NCBI RefSeq assembly: GCF_007667425.1
Contig: NZ_VDRC01000002.1
Span: forward strand, 1-64,000
DNA length: 64,000 nucleotides
Source of the DNA: Microbacterium sp. 1.5R
GTDB lineage: Bacteria > Actinomycetota > Actinomycetes > Actinomycetales > Microbacteriaceae
Direction: 5' to 3'
The notes below the pieces were generated by a model. That model made no database searches and was not told the DNA's origin. It saw nothing but the letters and a program-made list of their open reading frames with translations. The number at the start of each line of letters is the position of its first letter. The first letter of the stretch is position 1. Positions 16,003 through 24,426 of the stretch are shown one piece after another. The position numbers were made by a program, and so were the translations under genes.

Positions 16003-16886
16003 GCCTGCTCCGTGACGTCGAGGAGCGATCGGTCGTCTGCGGCGCCGTGCTCTCGGATGAGATCGAGGTAGACGTCCTCGAGTGTGGGTCGCACGACTTC
16101 GAGGTCGCGGGGCTCGCCCCCGCGCGCCTGCAGTTCGGTCACGAGGGCTCCCGGTGCGTGCGTGCGCTCCGCCCTGCGCGTTCCCGTGCCGTCGATCCAC
16201 CGCACGACGGGCACGCGTGCCTCCGCCCCGCCGATCTCGTCGATCGCCCCGATGTCGGCGATGCGTCCGTTCGCGATGACGGCTGCTCTATCGCCCAGCT
16301 GCGCGGCTTCATCGAGGTAGTGCGTGGTGAGCAGGATGCTCGTCCCCTCCGCCTTCAGCGAGCGGATGAGGTCCCAGAACTGGCGACGGGCCTCTGGGTC
16401 GAAGCCGGTCGTCGGCTCGTCGAGGAACAGGAGCTCCGGGCGTCCGATGATGCCGAGGGCGACGTCGAGTCGACGCTGCTGGCCACCCGAGAGGCGCCCC
16501 GCCCGCGCCCGCTGCTTCTGCTCGAGTCCGACGGCGGCGATCACCTCGTCGACCGGCCGCGGATGGGGGTAGTATCCGGCGAACTCGGTCAGCAGCTCGC
16601 GTACGGTGAAGTTGCCCGCTTCGCCGGAGGACTGCAGGACGATGCCGAGACGCGCCTTCCACTCGAGTCCGCCGCGTTGTGGGTCGACACCGAGCACGCG
16701 CACGTCGCCTGAGGTGCGGTGCCGGTAGCCCTCGAGGATCTCGATGGTGGTGGACTTGCCGGCGCCGTTCGGGCCGAGGAGCGCGAATGTCTCGCCTCGG
16801 CGGATGTCGAAGCTGATGCCGTCGACGGCAGTGAAGCCCCCGTAGGACTTCCGGAGGTCCGCGACCTCGATCACGCTCTCTGTCAT
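15999..16886 (-). CDS. ABC transporter ATP-binding protein (ABC-2 export type)
   Basis: A 295-residue ATPase with Walker A LLGPNGAGKST, signature LSGGQQRRLDVALG, Walker B LLFLDEPTTGFD and the switch His in LLTTHYLDEA. The C-terminal extension (about 225-295) ends in the PTLEDVYLDLI motif common in DrrA-like exporters. It is coupled to the permease that follows. The start at 16886 gives MTESVIEVADLRKSYGG. Confidence 0.92.
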   Translation of the reverse strand: MTESVIEVADLRKSYGGFTAVDGISFDIRRGETFALLGPNGAGKSTTIEILEGYRHRTSGDVRVLGVDPQRGGLEWKARLGIVLQSSGEAGNFTVRELLTEFAGYYPHPRPVDEVIAAVGLEQKQRARAGRLSGGQQRRLDVALGIIGRPELLFLDEPTTGFDPEARRQFWDLIRSLKAEGTSILLTTHYLDEAAQLGDRAAVIANGRIADIGAIDEIGGAEARVPVVRWIDGTGTRRAERTHAPGALVTELQARGGEPRDLEVVRPTLEDVYLDLIREHGAADDRSLLDVTEQA

Positions 16887-16952
16887 GGCTCCAGACTGCC
16901 TGTGTGCGCGGCTGAGTGGAAGCCGGACGTCCGCCGGGTGTGCGGGAGAGAC

Positions 16953-16992
16953 GACAGGGGGCATGAGCGGCATTGCGCCCACGCCCCCTGTC
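16953..16992 (-). terminator. Hairpin downstream of the DivIVA-like gene
   Basis: GACAGGGGGC (16953-16962) pairs with GCCCCCTGTC (16983-16992), a 10-bp perfect stem with a 20-nt loop just past the stop of the DivIVA-like gene. It probably separates that gene from the ABC exporter genes downstream. Confidence 0.6.
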
Positions 16993-17004
16993 AGGGTCGG
17001 TTCG

Positions 17005-18426
17005 TCAGCGCGACGGCTTGTCGTCCGCCGAGACGACCTCGATGGTGATCTTGCCGTCGATCGTCGCGTCGTCCTCGTCGAGGTTCTCGTCGTCGAGCGC
17101 CTCGTCGCCGCGGAACTCCTCGACCTGCTCCGCATCGTCAGCCTGCTCGGCGTCGGTGGACCCGCCGTCGACGTCGGTATCGACGTCGGCATCGGCATCA
17201 TCGGACACGACAGCCGACGTCGGGAGCGCCGCCTTCTGCTCCTCGCTGAAGATGCCGTCGGGGCGGATGAGCTCGCGCACCTCGGCCATGAAGCTGGCGA
17301 GCTGCTGCTGCTGCCACCGCAGCTGACGGGCGTGGTCCTCGGCGTCGCGCAGCACCGAGGAGGTGTGCTGCGTCACGGAGTCGACGATCTTCTGCGACTT
17401 CACACGCGCCCTGTCGAGGGTGTCGCGGGCGCGCACCTGGGCGTCGGCCTCGATGGTCTGCGCCTGCGACCGCATCAGGCGCTCGTAGTCGTCGGCCTTC
17501 GCGGAGATGCGCTGGGCGTGCTCGAGCGAGGCCGTGACCTGCTCGTTGGCGTCGGTCGTGATGCGCTCGGCGTGCGAGACGGCCTGGTTGTGCAGCACGA
17601 GGAACTCCTGCTGCGCGTCGTCCTGACGACGGGTCAGGGTCTCTTCGAACTCCAGCACCCTGGCGTTCATCTCTCGGACCTCGCGCTCGGCATCCGTTCG
17701 CAGCTGGGTGGTCTCGCGCGTCACGAGCGACCGTAGAGCCGCCGCGCCCTTCTCGGCCTCGGTGCGGATGGCGGTCGCCTCCTGCGACGCCTGGTGCACC
17801 TTCTCGGCGGCGTGCGCCGCCTCGCGCTCGAGCGTCGCCTGGTGGGCGGTGTACTCGGTGTCGATCTTCAGGCGCACCTGATCGGCGTCGTGCTGGGCCT
17901 GCGCGATGATGCGGGCCACGTCTGCGTCGGCGTCGGCCCGCTGCGTGGCGACGTCCTCCCGCGCGGCGGCCATGAGCCGATCCGCCTGCACGGCCGCGTT
18001 CTGGATGAGCACGGTGGCCTGCTCCTCGGCGACCCGCAGGATCGCCTCGAACTGCTCGCGCGACGGGGCCTCGACGCCTTCAGCGCGCGGAGCGTCGACC
18101 AGCTCGTTCGTGAGCGTGGTGATCTGCTGCTCGGCATCGGCGGCCTGCGCCTTCGTGGCGGCGAGCTCTGCCTCGAGCGCTTCGCGGGCGATGCGCTCCT
18201 CGTCCTTCACCGATTCGACGGTGTCTTCGTGGCGGGCCTCGGCGTCGGCGAGATCGGCCTTCGCCTGCTGCAGCTGGTTGCGCAGCGCGCTGAGCGCGGC
18301 ATCCACCTCCGCCTTGTCGTAGCCGCGGAAGGACGCGGTGAATCCACCGGTCTGCTCGCGGGGGGCGTCTTCGATGAGGCTGTCGAAGAAGTCGGGGGTG
18401 CGGTCGTTCTGAGAGGAGTCACTCAT
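17005..18426 (-). CDS. DivIVA-domain coiled-coil protein
   Basis: A 473-residue protein. A DivIVA-type membrane-curvature segment FTASFRGYDKAEVDAALSAL lies at about residues 28-48. An almost continuous Ala/Glu/Gln-rich coiled coil runs to about 390, and the tail is very acidic (Asp/Glu-rich, 405-470). This is the architecture of actinobacterial polar-growth scaffold proteins (DivIVA/Wag31, Scy and FilP relatives). It is longer than a classical DivIVA, so it may be a second scaffold. It stands alone, with an AAAGG ribosome binding site and its own terminator hairpin. Confidence 0.8.
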   Translation of the reverse strand: MSDSSQNDRTPDFFDSLIEDAPREQTGGFTASFRGYDKAEVDAALSALRNQLQQAKADLADAEARHEDTVESVKDEERIAREALEAELAATKAQAADAEQQITTLTNELVDAPRAEGVEAPSREQFEAILRVAEEQATVLIQNAAVQADRLMAAAREDVATQRADADADVARIIAQAQHDADQVRLKIDTEYTAHQATLEREAAHAAEKVHQASQEATAIRTEAEKGAAALRSLVTRETTQLRTDAEREVREMNARVLEFEETLTRRQDDAQQEFLVLHNQAVSHAERITTDANEQVTASLEHAQRISAKADDYERLMRSQAQTIEADAQVRARDTLDRARVKSQKIVDSVTQHTSSVLRDAEDHARQLRWQQQQLASFMAEVRELIRPDGIFSEEQKAALPTSAVVSDDADADVDTDVDGGSTDAEQADDAEQVEEFRGDEALDDENLDEDDATIDGKITIEVVSADDKPSR

Positions 18427-18567
18427 GGTCAGCCTTTCTGGCGCATGTCACAGGGTGGCGGCGTGTGAGGTGGCGAGATGTCGGATGCCGAGGGCCGAGC
18501 GGGCGCATCGACGACACAGCACAGCCTAGTTGCGTCGGCCCGAATCCGGGCATCCGATTCCCCGGCC

Positions 18568-19080
18568 TCAGACGTGCAGTCGCCACGTGGGCCGGTGGCC
18601 GTCGTCGCGGTCGAACAACGAGGTGGCCGCAGGCGTCTCGTGCGCGATGCCGCGTGCGGACGCCGCCTCGGTCACGGCGGTGCGCAGGTCGGTCCAGAAC
18701 CCGGCGGTGTTGGGGCGGCCGAGATACTCGCGGAACTCCACGATCTGCAGGCGGGCACCGCGGGCGGTCGGAACGAGTCGCGCGATCGCGTCATCCGCCT
18801 CCAGGAAGCGGATGCCGTAGACCCCGTCGCCGAGGATCGTGAATTTGCGGGGCTCCTGCCCCGCGGCTGCGTCGACGAGTCTGCGGGCGGTATCTGGCTC
18901 CGTCTGCAGCTCGACGGTCGTGCCGAGCGCGTCGAGGATCGAGCGCAGCTGCTCCTCCTCGAACCTCCGACCCGCCAGGACGCCGCGCGCCTCGGACGAC
19001 CGGCGGATCCACCGCGGCAGCAGCAGCGCGAGCACGATGATCACCGCGACCGAGGCGAAGAGGAGGATCGGGGAGTCCAC
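18568..19080 (-). CDS. Membrane-anchored hypothetical protein, 170 residues
   Basis: One N-terminal helix (ILLFASVAVIIVLALLLPRW) then a soluble domain with no recognised motif (FTILGDGVYGIRFLEADDAI, GARLQIVEFREYLGRPNTAG). The GTG start lies exactly 6 nt after a reverse -10 TAGGTT (19092-19087), so the mRNA is probably leaderless. The nearest genes are on the same strand but separated. Function unknown. Confidence 0.7.
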   Translation of the reverse strand: MDSPILLFASVAVIIVLALLLPRWIRRSSEARGVLAGRRFEEEQLRSILDALGTTVELQTEPDTARRLVDAAAGQEPRKFTILGDGVYGIRFLEADDAIARLVPTARGARLQIVEFREYLGRPNTAGFWTDLRTAVTEAASARGIAHETPAATSLFDRDDGHRPTWRLHV

Positions 19081-19124
19081 GTCACAAACCTACGACGCGG
19101 TCGTTCCCGGCGTCGGCGCCGCGG

Positions 19125-20045
19125 TCACCCGAGCAGTGCCATGACGAGCACGAGCACGGGCAGGCATCCGACCGTCGTCAGGAAGACCGTGTCTCGCGAG
19201 ATCGACTCGCCGATGTCGTACCGCTGGGAGTAGTTGAAGACGTTCTGTGCGGTCGGCAGCGCAGCAAGGATCACGACGATCAGCACCTCGTGCGCCGAAA
19301 GGGCGAAGACGAACTCGGCGACGACCCAGGCGATCACCGGCATGGCGAGAAGCTTCAGCACCGTGGCGAGGATCACGTCGCGGCGGTGGCCTCGTGCGCC
19401 CAGCACGCGCTGGCCGTGCAGCGAGATGCCGTAGCTGATGAGCAGCACGGGCACCGCTGCATCGGCGATGAGCTGCGCCGGCTCCATCACGATCGGCGGC
19501 AGGGAGACGTCGAACACCGAGACCAGGGTGCCGAGCACCGACCCGATGATGATCGGATTCGTGGCCGTGCGGCGCAGCGTCTTCAGGAACGACACGGAGT
19601 CGCTCGTCACCGCATCGAGGATCGAGAGCGACACCGGTGTGAAGACGAGCAGTTGCATGAGCACGACCGGCGCCGGATAGGCGGCGCTGCCGAGCAGATA
19701 GAGGGAGAGCGGGATGCCGATGTTGTTCGAGTTGACCTGCCCCGCGGCGAGGGCGCCGATCAAGGTCTCGCCGACCGGTCGTCGCCACCACAGCCGGGCG
19801 ACGAGGGCATACACACCGAAGATCGCGACCGCGGCGATCGCCGAGACCGGCAGGAGAGACGAGAACAGCATCGTCGCGTCGGCCTGAGCCAGGACGGTGA
19901 ACAGGAGGAAGGGGGAGAGGACGAAGAAGATGAGTCGACCGAGCACGTGCCGTGCGTGCGGTCCGAGCAGGTCGATGCGCCCGATCACCCATCCGAGGGC
20001 GATCGCGACACCCACGACGGCGAATCCGGTGAGTGTGTCGAGCAT
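19125..20045 (-). CDS. AEC family (auxin efflux carrier-like) transporter
   Basis: A 306-residue membrane protein with about ten helices in two five-helix halves. Typical motifs are GRIDLLGPHARHVLGRLIFF, NSNNIGIPLSLYLLGS in helix 4, and LPTAQNVFNYSQRY near the end. AEC transporters export or exchange organic acids; substrate not predictable. The ATG lies 6 nt after a reverse TACGCT -10 box (20057-20052), consistent with a leaderless mRNA. Confidence 0.85.
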   Translation of the reverse strand: MLDTLTGFAVVGVAIALGWVIGRIDLLGPHARHVLGRLIFFVLSPFLLFTVLAQADATMLFSSLLPVSAIAAVAIFGVYALVARLWWRRPVGETLIGALAAGQVNSNNIGIPLSLYLLGSAAYPAPVVLMQLLVFTPVSLSILDAVTSDSVSFLKTLRRTATNPIIIGSVLGTLVSVFDVSLPPIVMEPAQLIADAAVPVLLISYGISLHGQRVLGARGHRRDVILATVLKLLAMPVIAWVVAEFVFALSAHEVLIVVILAALPTAQNVFNYSQRYDIGESISRDTVFLTTVGCLPVLVLVMALLG

Positions 20046-20085
20046 TCTTCGAGCGTAGCGAGCGGCGGCGCTGCGCCGACGCCTA

Positions 20086-20268
20086 TCAGCCGTGAAGGTC
20101 CACGTCAATGGCGGAGGCCGGACGAGCGCCGATCCACCGCCGTCCGTACGCTGGCAGTACAACGAGCCGCAAGCATGCCGCTCTGCGTCGGTCGGCCCAT
20201 TCGGCGTCCTCGGGTTCTCTCGGTTCCGAGCGCACACGGGGGGTGGGTGCGCTTGCGGACCTTCTCAT
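20086..20268 (-). CDS. Doubtful small Arg-rich frame, 60 residues
   Basis: This frame fills much of an otherwise empty 297-bp gap (20046-20342). ATG follows CCGGAGCAGTCG, which includes a possible GGAG ribosome binding site. The product is Arg/Ala/Pro rich (MRRSASAPTPRVRSEPREPE) with no recognised domain. High-GC sequence often yields such frames by chance. Confidence 0.22.
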   Translation of the reverse strand: MRRSASAPTPRVRSEPREPEDAEWADRRRAACLRLVVLPAYGRRWIGARPASAIDVDLHG

Positions 20269-20342
20269 CGACTGCTCCGGTCCTCCGTAATCGGGTACGG
20301 GGGGCCGGAACCCATTCTTCGAGGTCACCTGCGACCCGGGTC

Positions 20343-21302
20343 TCAGCGGAACGCCCTGGTGATGCCGCTGCCGATCTGGGTGAGCTGCGTGTACAGCAGC
20401 ACGCGGAACACCGGCCGCAGCAGGAACGACCGCAGCCTGCGCGGATTCTTCCCCGGGCCGCGCTCCCAGGCCACGGTGATGCGAAGCTGCGTGCCTCCGG
20501 CCGCCGGTTCGCACCGGAAGGTCACTACCCGGGTGTTCGAGTGCTCGGTGTCGGGGTACGAGAAGCGCCAGCCGACGTCGGCGGCGCAGTCCGACGGCTC
20601 GATCAACTGGCGCTCGAAACCCGCCCTGACGTCCACCGGCCTGCCGTCGGGGTGGGCTGACGTCGACCGGCCCTCCCACAGCCCGTTCCGCAGCGCGACG
20701 GACTCGATGCTCGGCTCCCATTCCGGGATGCGGTGTGGATCGGAGACCAATGCGTCGACCTCGGTCGGCGGTGCGGGCACGAAGACATCGTGCGCCTTCC
20801 GGAGGATCTCGGATGCCGACGGTGCGTCGACATCGGGCAGATTCCCGGCCTGGTCGAGGGTGGCGGTGATCTCGGCCGCCGTGACGCCCAGGCGCCCGAG
20901 CAGTGCATCGATCGTCCCGCTGGGTTCGTCCAGCAGCGACCGGAGCACTGCGAGCGAACTTCCGTCTCCACCGCGCGTGTTCGCCCGGTTGAGAATCGCG
21001 AGAGCCTGCGATGTCCACTCGTAGCCGGATGTCTCGTGGAACACGATCTCCGAGGGTTCGTGATCGACGCCGACCCCGAGCGAGGCGAGTTGTGCGACGC
21101 GCTCGTCGTCGACGGCGGCGCGCACCCGGTCGAGTCCGAGGTCGAGGCTGCGCAGGACCTGGCCGCCGAGGCCGGCGTCGAGGGTGAGGGCGAGCAGCAG
21201 GTGCTCGACGTCGGCATCGCGCGTGCCGTACCGCGAAGCCTCCTCCATGCCGGCGAGTGAGAGGGTGTGCGCCGTCGCAGCGGCACGGCTCAGCTTGCTC
21301 AT
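20343..21302 (-). CDS. Clp N-domain protein fused to an SRPBCC (START-like) domain
   Basis: A 319-residue protein. Residues 1 to about 145 form a double Clp-N repeat (ASRYGTRDADVEHLLLALTL, then TSQALAILNRANTRGGDGS and VLRSLLDEPSGTIDALLGRL) as in ClpC/ClpB N-domains but without any ATPase domain. Residues from about 160 form an SRPBCC/polyketide-cyclase-like ligand pocket (VFVPAPPTEVDALVSDPHRI, FRCEPAAGGTQLRITVAWER). It overlaps the upstream HTH gene by ATGA. It could act as an adaptor or ligand sensor for the paired regulator; this is inference. Confidence 0.8.
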   Translation of the reverse strand: MSKLSRAAATAHTLSLAGMEEASRYGTRDADVEHLLLALTLDAGLGGQVLRSLDLGLDRVRAAVDDERVAQLASLGVGVDHEPSEIVFHETSGYEWTSQALAILNRANTRGGDGSSLAVLRSLLDEPSGTIDALLGRLGVTAAEITATLDQAGNLPDVDAPSASEILRKAHDVFVPAPPTEVDALVSDPHRIPEWEPSIESVALRNGLWEGRSTSAHPDGRPVDVRAGFERQLIEPSDCAADVGWRFSYPDTEHSNTRVVTFRCEPAAGGTQLRITVAWERGPGKNPRRLRSFLLRPVFRVLLYTQLTQIGSGITRAFR

Positions 21303-21544
21303 TGGTGCCTCCGGGGAACGGGGATGGCGGGGTCGATGCGGCGTGCGTGCTTCTTGTGCACGGCCTGGCGCGTGACGCCGAGGGCATCGGCGACCTCCTG
21401 CCACGACATCCCGGTGCGCAGACCGGCCTCGACCTGCGCCAGTTCCCACGTGTCGGTGAGGCGTCGCAGGGCCGCGACGGCGCGCAGGCCGGCACGGGGG
21501 TCGTCGGTGCTGGCGGCGAGGGCTGCCACGTCGGTGGATTCCAT
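21299..21544 (-). CDS. Small helix-turn-helix DNA-binding protein, 81 residues
   Basis: An 81-residue protein with one HTH, WQEVADALGVTRQAVHKKHA (about 47-66), of the type in sigma-70 region 4 or small repressors. It is followed by a coupled Clp-N/SRPBCC gene (ATGA overlap). The ATG is 6 nt after TAGGTT, so the mRNA should be leaderless. Two copies of a CAAC-N4-GTTG palindrome overlap its -35 and -10 boxes, making it the obvious autoregulator of the pair. Confidence 0.8.
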   Translation of the reverse strand: MESTDVAALAASTDDPRAGLRAVAALRRLTDTWELAQVEAGLRTGMSWQEVADALGVTRQAVHKKHARRIDPAIPVPRRHQ

Positions 21545-21549
21545 GCCGT

Positions 21550-21590
21550 CAACCTACGTTGCTTGCGCGCCCAATGTCAACCTGAGTTGC
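21550..21590 (-). promoter_or_regulatory. Promoter with paired CAAC-N4-GTTG operators
   Basis: On the minus strand: -35 TTGACA (21580-21575), 18-bp spacer, -10 TAGGTT (21556-21551). The 13-mers GCAACTCAGGTTG (21590-21578) and GCAACGTAGGTTG (21562-21550) differ at two central positions, lie 28 bp apart, and cover the -35 and -10 respectively. Confidence 0.7.
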
Positions 21591-21622
21591 TCTCGGGTTG
21601 GCAGGCAGAGCGCACACTCGAC

Positions 21623-22063
21623 TCAGCCGGCGGTCGCGGCGTTGCGCTCCTCCGCCGAGTTCGGAGTCCAGCCGAACCACCCGTCGTCACTCGGAACGAC
21701 GCTCCAGTCGCCGCACACGAACACCGTCTTGGCCTTGTACGGGTCGGGTGCGTCGTCGAGAACCCATGAGGGAGCCGAGAAGCGGTCGACCTCGCTGCAC
21801 TCCTCGGGCAGAGCCGATTCGCTCGTGAGCAGGATCACGGCGTCCGCGGCGTCCTCCAGCGTCGACGTCCGCACGGTGATGTCAGTCGCGTCGGCGGGGA
21901 CCCAGGTCGCGTCGACCGCGGCATCCTTCGCGAAGGCCTCCGCGTCGTCGAAGGTCGAGGTGGCGTACTTGTGGACGAGGCTGTCGTAGGCGGAGCAACC
22001 GGTGAGGGACAGCAGCCCTGCGACGATCAGGGCGGGTGCGGCGAGGGCCGTTCGTGCGTTCAT
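21623..22063 (-). CDS. Hypothetical lipoprotein, 146 residues
   Basis: The signal sequence MNARTALAAPALIVAGLLSL ends in the lipobox LTGC (C23), so the protein is likely lipidated and held on the outer face of the membrane. The mature part has a Cys pair (EECSEV and VFVCGDW) that may form a disulfide. No family is recognised. It stands alone, upstream of the HTH pair in opposite reading sense to none of its near neighbours. Confidence 0.7.
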   Translation of the reverse strand: MNARTALAAPALIVAGLLSLTGCSAYDSLVHKYATSTFDDAEAFAKDAAVDATWVPADATDITVRTSTLEDAADAVILLTSESALPEECSEVDRFSAPSWVLDDAPDPYKAKTVFVCGDWSVVPSDDGWFGWTPNSAEERNAATAG

Positions 22064-22420
22064 GGTTCCAGCCTCGCGCGCGCGGGCGGCCGCGTCGTCG
22101 GGCTGGGGAGGTATCGGCATCCGTCTGGAGGATGACGTGGGGCTGCCGTAGGGCAGGGGCCGGACTGGCGCGCGACCTCTGTGCCTGAGGACATCTCCGG
22201 TGCGCGGCTCCCCGTCGAGTGTGTCGCTGGAGACCGGGTCGACGGGGATGCGGTTGCGAGCCGAGATGTGGACATCACGTCGGCATACCAACACTTAGAA
22301 GGGTAACTGTGGGTAAGACCTGCACGAGGCAGTGATCTGCTCGCTCGACGGCCGGGAGGGGAGGCGCGTTGCGTCTCGCTCCGCTCAACGACAGCGGATG
22401 GAGACCAACCTTCCCCAGGG
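22064..22420. other. Intergenic region without a recognisable gene
   Basis: About 360 bp between the lipoprotein gene and the tRNA terminator. No convincing frame or RNA was found. Near 22368-22394 lies GTTGCGTCTCGCTCCGCTCAAC, described separately as a possible dispersed repeat. Confidence 0.5.
22368..22398. repeat. Possible dispersed intergenic repeat
   Basis: A stretch beginning GTTGCGTCTCGC and ending CTCAACGAC resembles intergenic repeats I recall from Microbacteriaceae genomes. Its ends GTTG/CAAC are complementary. Only one copy is seen in this window, so repeat status is unverified. Confidence 0.3.
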
Positions 22421-22461
22421 CAAAGCAAAACCCCCGCCATGTAGAAGCTAGGCGAGGGTTT
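22421..22461 (-). terminator. Rho-independent terminator of the tRNA operon
   Basis: On the minus strand AAACCCTCGCC pairs with GGCGGGGGTTT (one internal mismatch), followed by TTTTGCTTTG. It stands after tRNA-Phe, the last tRNA of the operon. A second small hairpin, GGACCA/TGGTCC (22465-22485), lies between it and the tRNA. Confidence 0.8.
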
Positions 22462-22488
22462 CTGGGACCACTGTAATGATGGTCCGTG

Positions 22489-22561
22489 TGGCTCCGACGG
22501 GCGTCGATCCCGTGACCTCACGATTTTCAGTCGTGCGCTCTACCAACTGAGCTACAGAGCC
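22489..22561 (-). tRNA. tRNA-Phe (GAA)
   Basis: A 73-nt cloverleaf: acceptor 5' GGCTCTG with 3' CGGAGCC, D arm GCTCAGTTGGTAGAGC, anticodon loop CTGAAAA, T arm with GGGATCGACGCCC. Discriminator A; CCA is not encoded. It is the last of a three-tRNA reverse operon. Confidence 0.95.
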
Positions 22562-22629
22562 GTGCGACCGGCGAACCTGTCGCATCTAGACGAAAGGTCC
22601 TCTCCGAGAAAAGGACCAATCGCACAGAG

Positions 22630-22703
22630 CGACCCTGACGGGACTTGAACCCGCGACCTCCGCCGTGACAGGGCGGCACGCTAACCAACTGCGCTACAGG
22701 GCC
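22630..22703 (-). tRNA. tRNA-Asp (GTC)
   Basis: A 74-nt cloverleaf: acceptor GGCCCTG with CAGGGTC, anticodon loop CTGTCAC, T loop GGTTCAAGTCC, discriminator G as expected for Asp. It is the middle gene of the operon. Confidence 0.95.
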
Positions 22704-22732
22704 ATACTTGTTTTCAATTGTATCGGATGGAG

Positions 22733-22805
22733 TGACCCCAACGGGATTCGAACCCGTGCTACCGCCGTGAAAGGGCGGCGTCCTAGGCCGCTAAACGATG
22801 GGGCC
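22733..22805 (-). tRNA. tRNA-Glu (TTC)
   Basis: A 73-nt cloverleaf: acceptor GGCCCCA with TGGGGTC, anticodon loop CTTTCAC, T loop GGTTCGAATCC. It is the first gene of the Glu-Asp-Phe operon. Confidence 0.95.
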
Positions 22806-22840
22806 GAGTCAGTCCCGGGGGACTTCCTTGCCGACGCTCA

Positions 22841-22871
22841 AGCATAAGGGATCGATCCGGCAAATTGCCAA
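22841..22871 (-). promoter_or_regulatory. Putative promoter of the Glu-Asp-Phe tRNA operon
   Basis: On the minus strand -35 TTGGCA (22871-22866), 19-bp spacer, -10 TATGCT (22846-22841). Initiation near 22833 would give a 28-nt 5' extension before the mature tRNA-Glu. Confidence 0.5.
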
Positions 22872-23015
22872 TCGAGGGCGCGCCGCCGTCGTCCCGGGCG
22901 TGTTCGGTAGCACGATGGAGGACACCGCGCCTCGTCTTCCTCCGCGTCATGCCTCTGTTGCAGGTGTGACGGTTGTTGTTAGTGTGGCATCTGTGAAACC
23001 GGCGGAAGGGGCCGA

Positions 23016-24407
23016 GTGAACGACGAGCATCTCTCCCAGGATGCGGGCCTTCTGGCGTCCGACGACTGCGGCTGCGCGCCCACGTCGGCCGAAGGGCGTG
23101 CCCTCTGGTCGAAGGACGCGATGAGCCGCCGCGGTGCGCTCGGCCTCGGCCTCGGCGCCCTCGGGGTCGTCGCGCTCAGCGCGTTCGGCATCGGCGCGAC
23201 CACGTCCGCCGCCTACGCCGCGAACTACCCCAGCTGGGACGACGTGCAGCGGGCCATGAGCAACGAGAGCGCGAAGGCGTCCGAAGTCACGCGTATCGAG
23301 GGACTCATCCAGTCGCTCACGCAGAAGGTCGCCGAGACGCAGGCTGCGGCAGAGGTCGCCGGTGCCGAGTTCGATGCGGCGCAGCAGGCCTACTTCGACG
23401 CGATCGCCGCCGCCGATGCGCTGCAGGCCCAGGCGGACGCCCAGGCCGTCGTCGCGGATGACGCCAACCGCAAGGCCGCGCAGCTCGCCGCGCAGCTGTA
23501 CCGCAACGGCGGGGACGACACGGCCCTCGAGCTGTTCTTCTCCCAGTCCGCGGACGACGCCGACGACCTGTTGTCCCGACTCGGGTCGATGGACAAGGTC
23601 TACCAGTACAACCAGACGATGTACGACAACGCCGTGGCCGCCCGCAACTCCGCGCAGTCGCTCAGCGACCAGGCCGTCGTCGCGCGGAACGAGCGCGATC
23701 GTCTGCAGCAGGTCGCCGAGCAGAAGATGATCGCCGCGCAGGAAGCAGCGTCCGCGGCGCAGGCCGCCCTCGACGAGCAGTCCGCGAACCTCGCCACCAT
23801 GCAGGCGCAGCTCGCCGCACTCAAGGACCAGACCGCGACCACCGTCGCCGGCTACCAGGAGGGCGTGCGCGTCGCCGAGGAGGAGCGCAAGCGGCGCGAG
23901 GCCGAGGAGGCAGCGGCCGCGGCAGCCGCAGCCGCAGCCGCAGCGAACTCCGGTGGCGGCGGAGGCGGCGGTGGCGGCACGGGCGGTTCGCCCGGATCGG
24001 GCGGATGGGTCCGTCCGCAGGGCGGGCACCGCAGCGCGGGCTTCGGCCCCCGGCCCAAGCCGTGCGCGGCCTGCTCCGGATATCACTACGGCGTCGACCT
24101 GGCGAACGGCTGCGGCGCGGCGATCTACGCCGCCCAGTCCGGGACGGTCGATTACGCCGGCCCCAAGGGCAACTACGGCAACTACATCCGCATCCAGCAT
24201 GGCGGCGGGATCGCCACCGGGTACGCGCACATCCGCAACGGCGGCTTCGCGGTGCGCAGCGGACAGTGGGTGAGCTCCGGCCAGGTCATCGCGTACGCCG
24301 GCAACACCGGGGCGTCCGTCGGCTGCCACCTGCACTTCGAGGTGTACATCAACGGCGGGTACACCAACCCGATCAACTTCATGGCAGACCGGGGCATCTC
24401 CGTCTGA
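23016..24407 (+). CDS. Secreted M23 (LytM-type) peptidoglycan peptidase with coiled coil
   Basis: A 463-residue protein. A polar N-terminus precedes a Tat-like signal MSRRGALGLGLGALGVVALS ending near AAYAAN. A long Ala/Gln/Glu coiled coil (about 73-290) follows, then a poly-Ala and Gly linker (about 295-330), then an M23 domain with YHYGVDL (Zn His and Asp) and CHLHFEVYING (Zn His). The layout matches EnvC/RipA-like cell-separation hydrolases or activators. The GTG start follows GGAAGG. A strong hairpin ends the transcript at 24427-24463. Confidence 0.88.
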   Translation: MNDEHLSQDAGLLASDDCGCAPTSAEGRALWSKDAMSRRGALGLGLGALGVVALSAFGIGATTSAAYAANYPSWDDVQRAMSNESAKASEVTRIEGLIQSLTQKVAETQAAAEVAGAEFDAAQQAYFDAIAAADALQAQADAQAVVADDANRKAAQLAAQLYRNGGDDTALELFFSQSADDADDLLSRLGSMDKVYQYNQTMYDNAVAARNSAQSLSDQAVVARNERDRLQQVAEQKMIAAQEAASAAQAALDEQSANLATMQAQLAALKDQTATTVAGYQEGVRVAEEERKRREAEEAAAAAAAAAAAANSGGGGGGGGGTGGSPGSGGWVRPQGGHRSAGFGPRPKPCAACSGYHYGVDLANGCGAAIYAAQSGTVDYAGPKGNYGNYIRIQHGGGIATGYAHIRNGGFAVRSGQWVSSGQVIAYAGNTGASVGCHLHFEVYINGGYTNPINFMADRGISV

Positions 24408-24426
24408 CCGGTCGCACGATCACGCA

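Noticed and set aside
22480..22810. Possible integration site at the tRNA cluster
   Set aside because: No integrase, no direct repeat of a tRNA 3' end, and normal genes on both sides.
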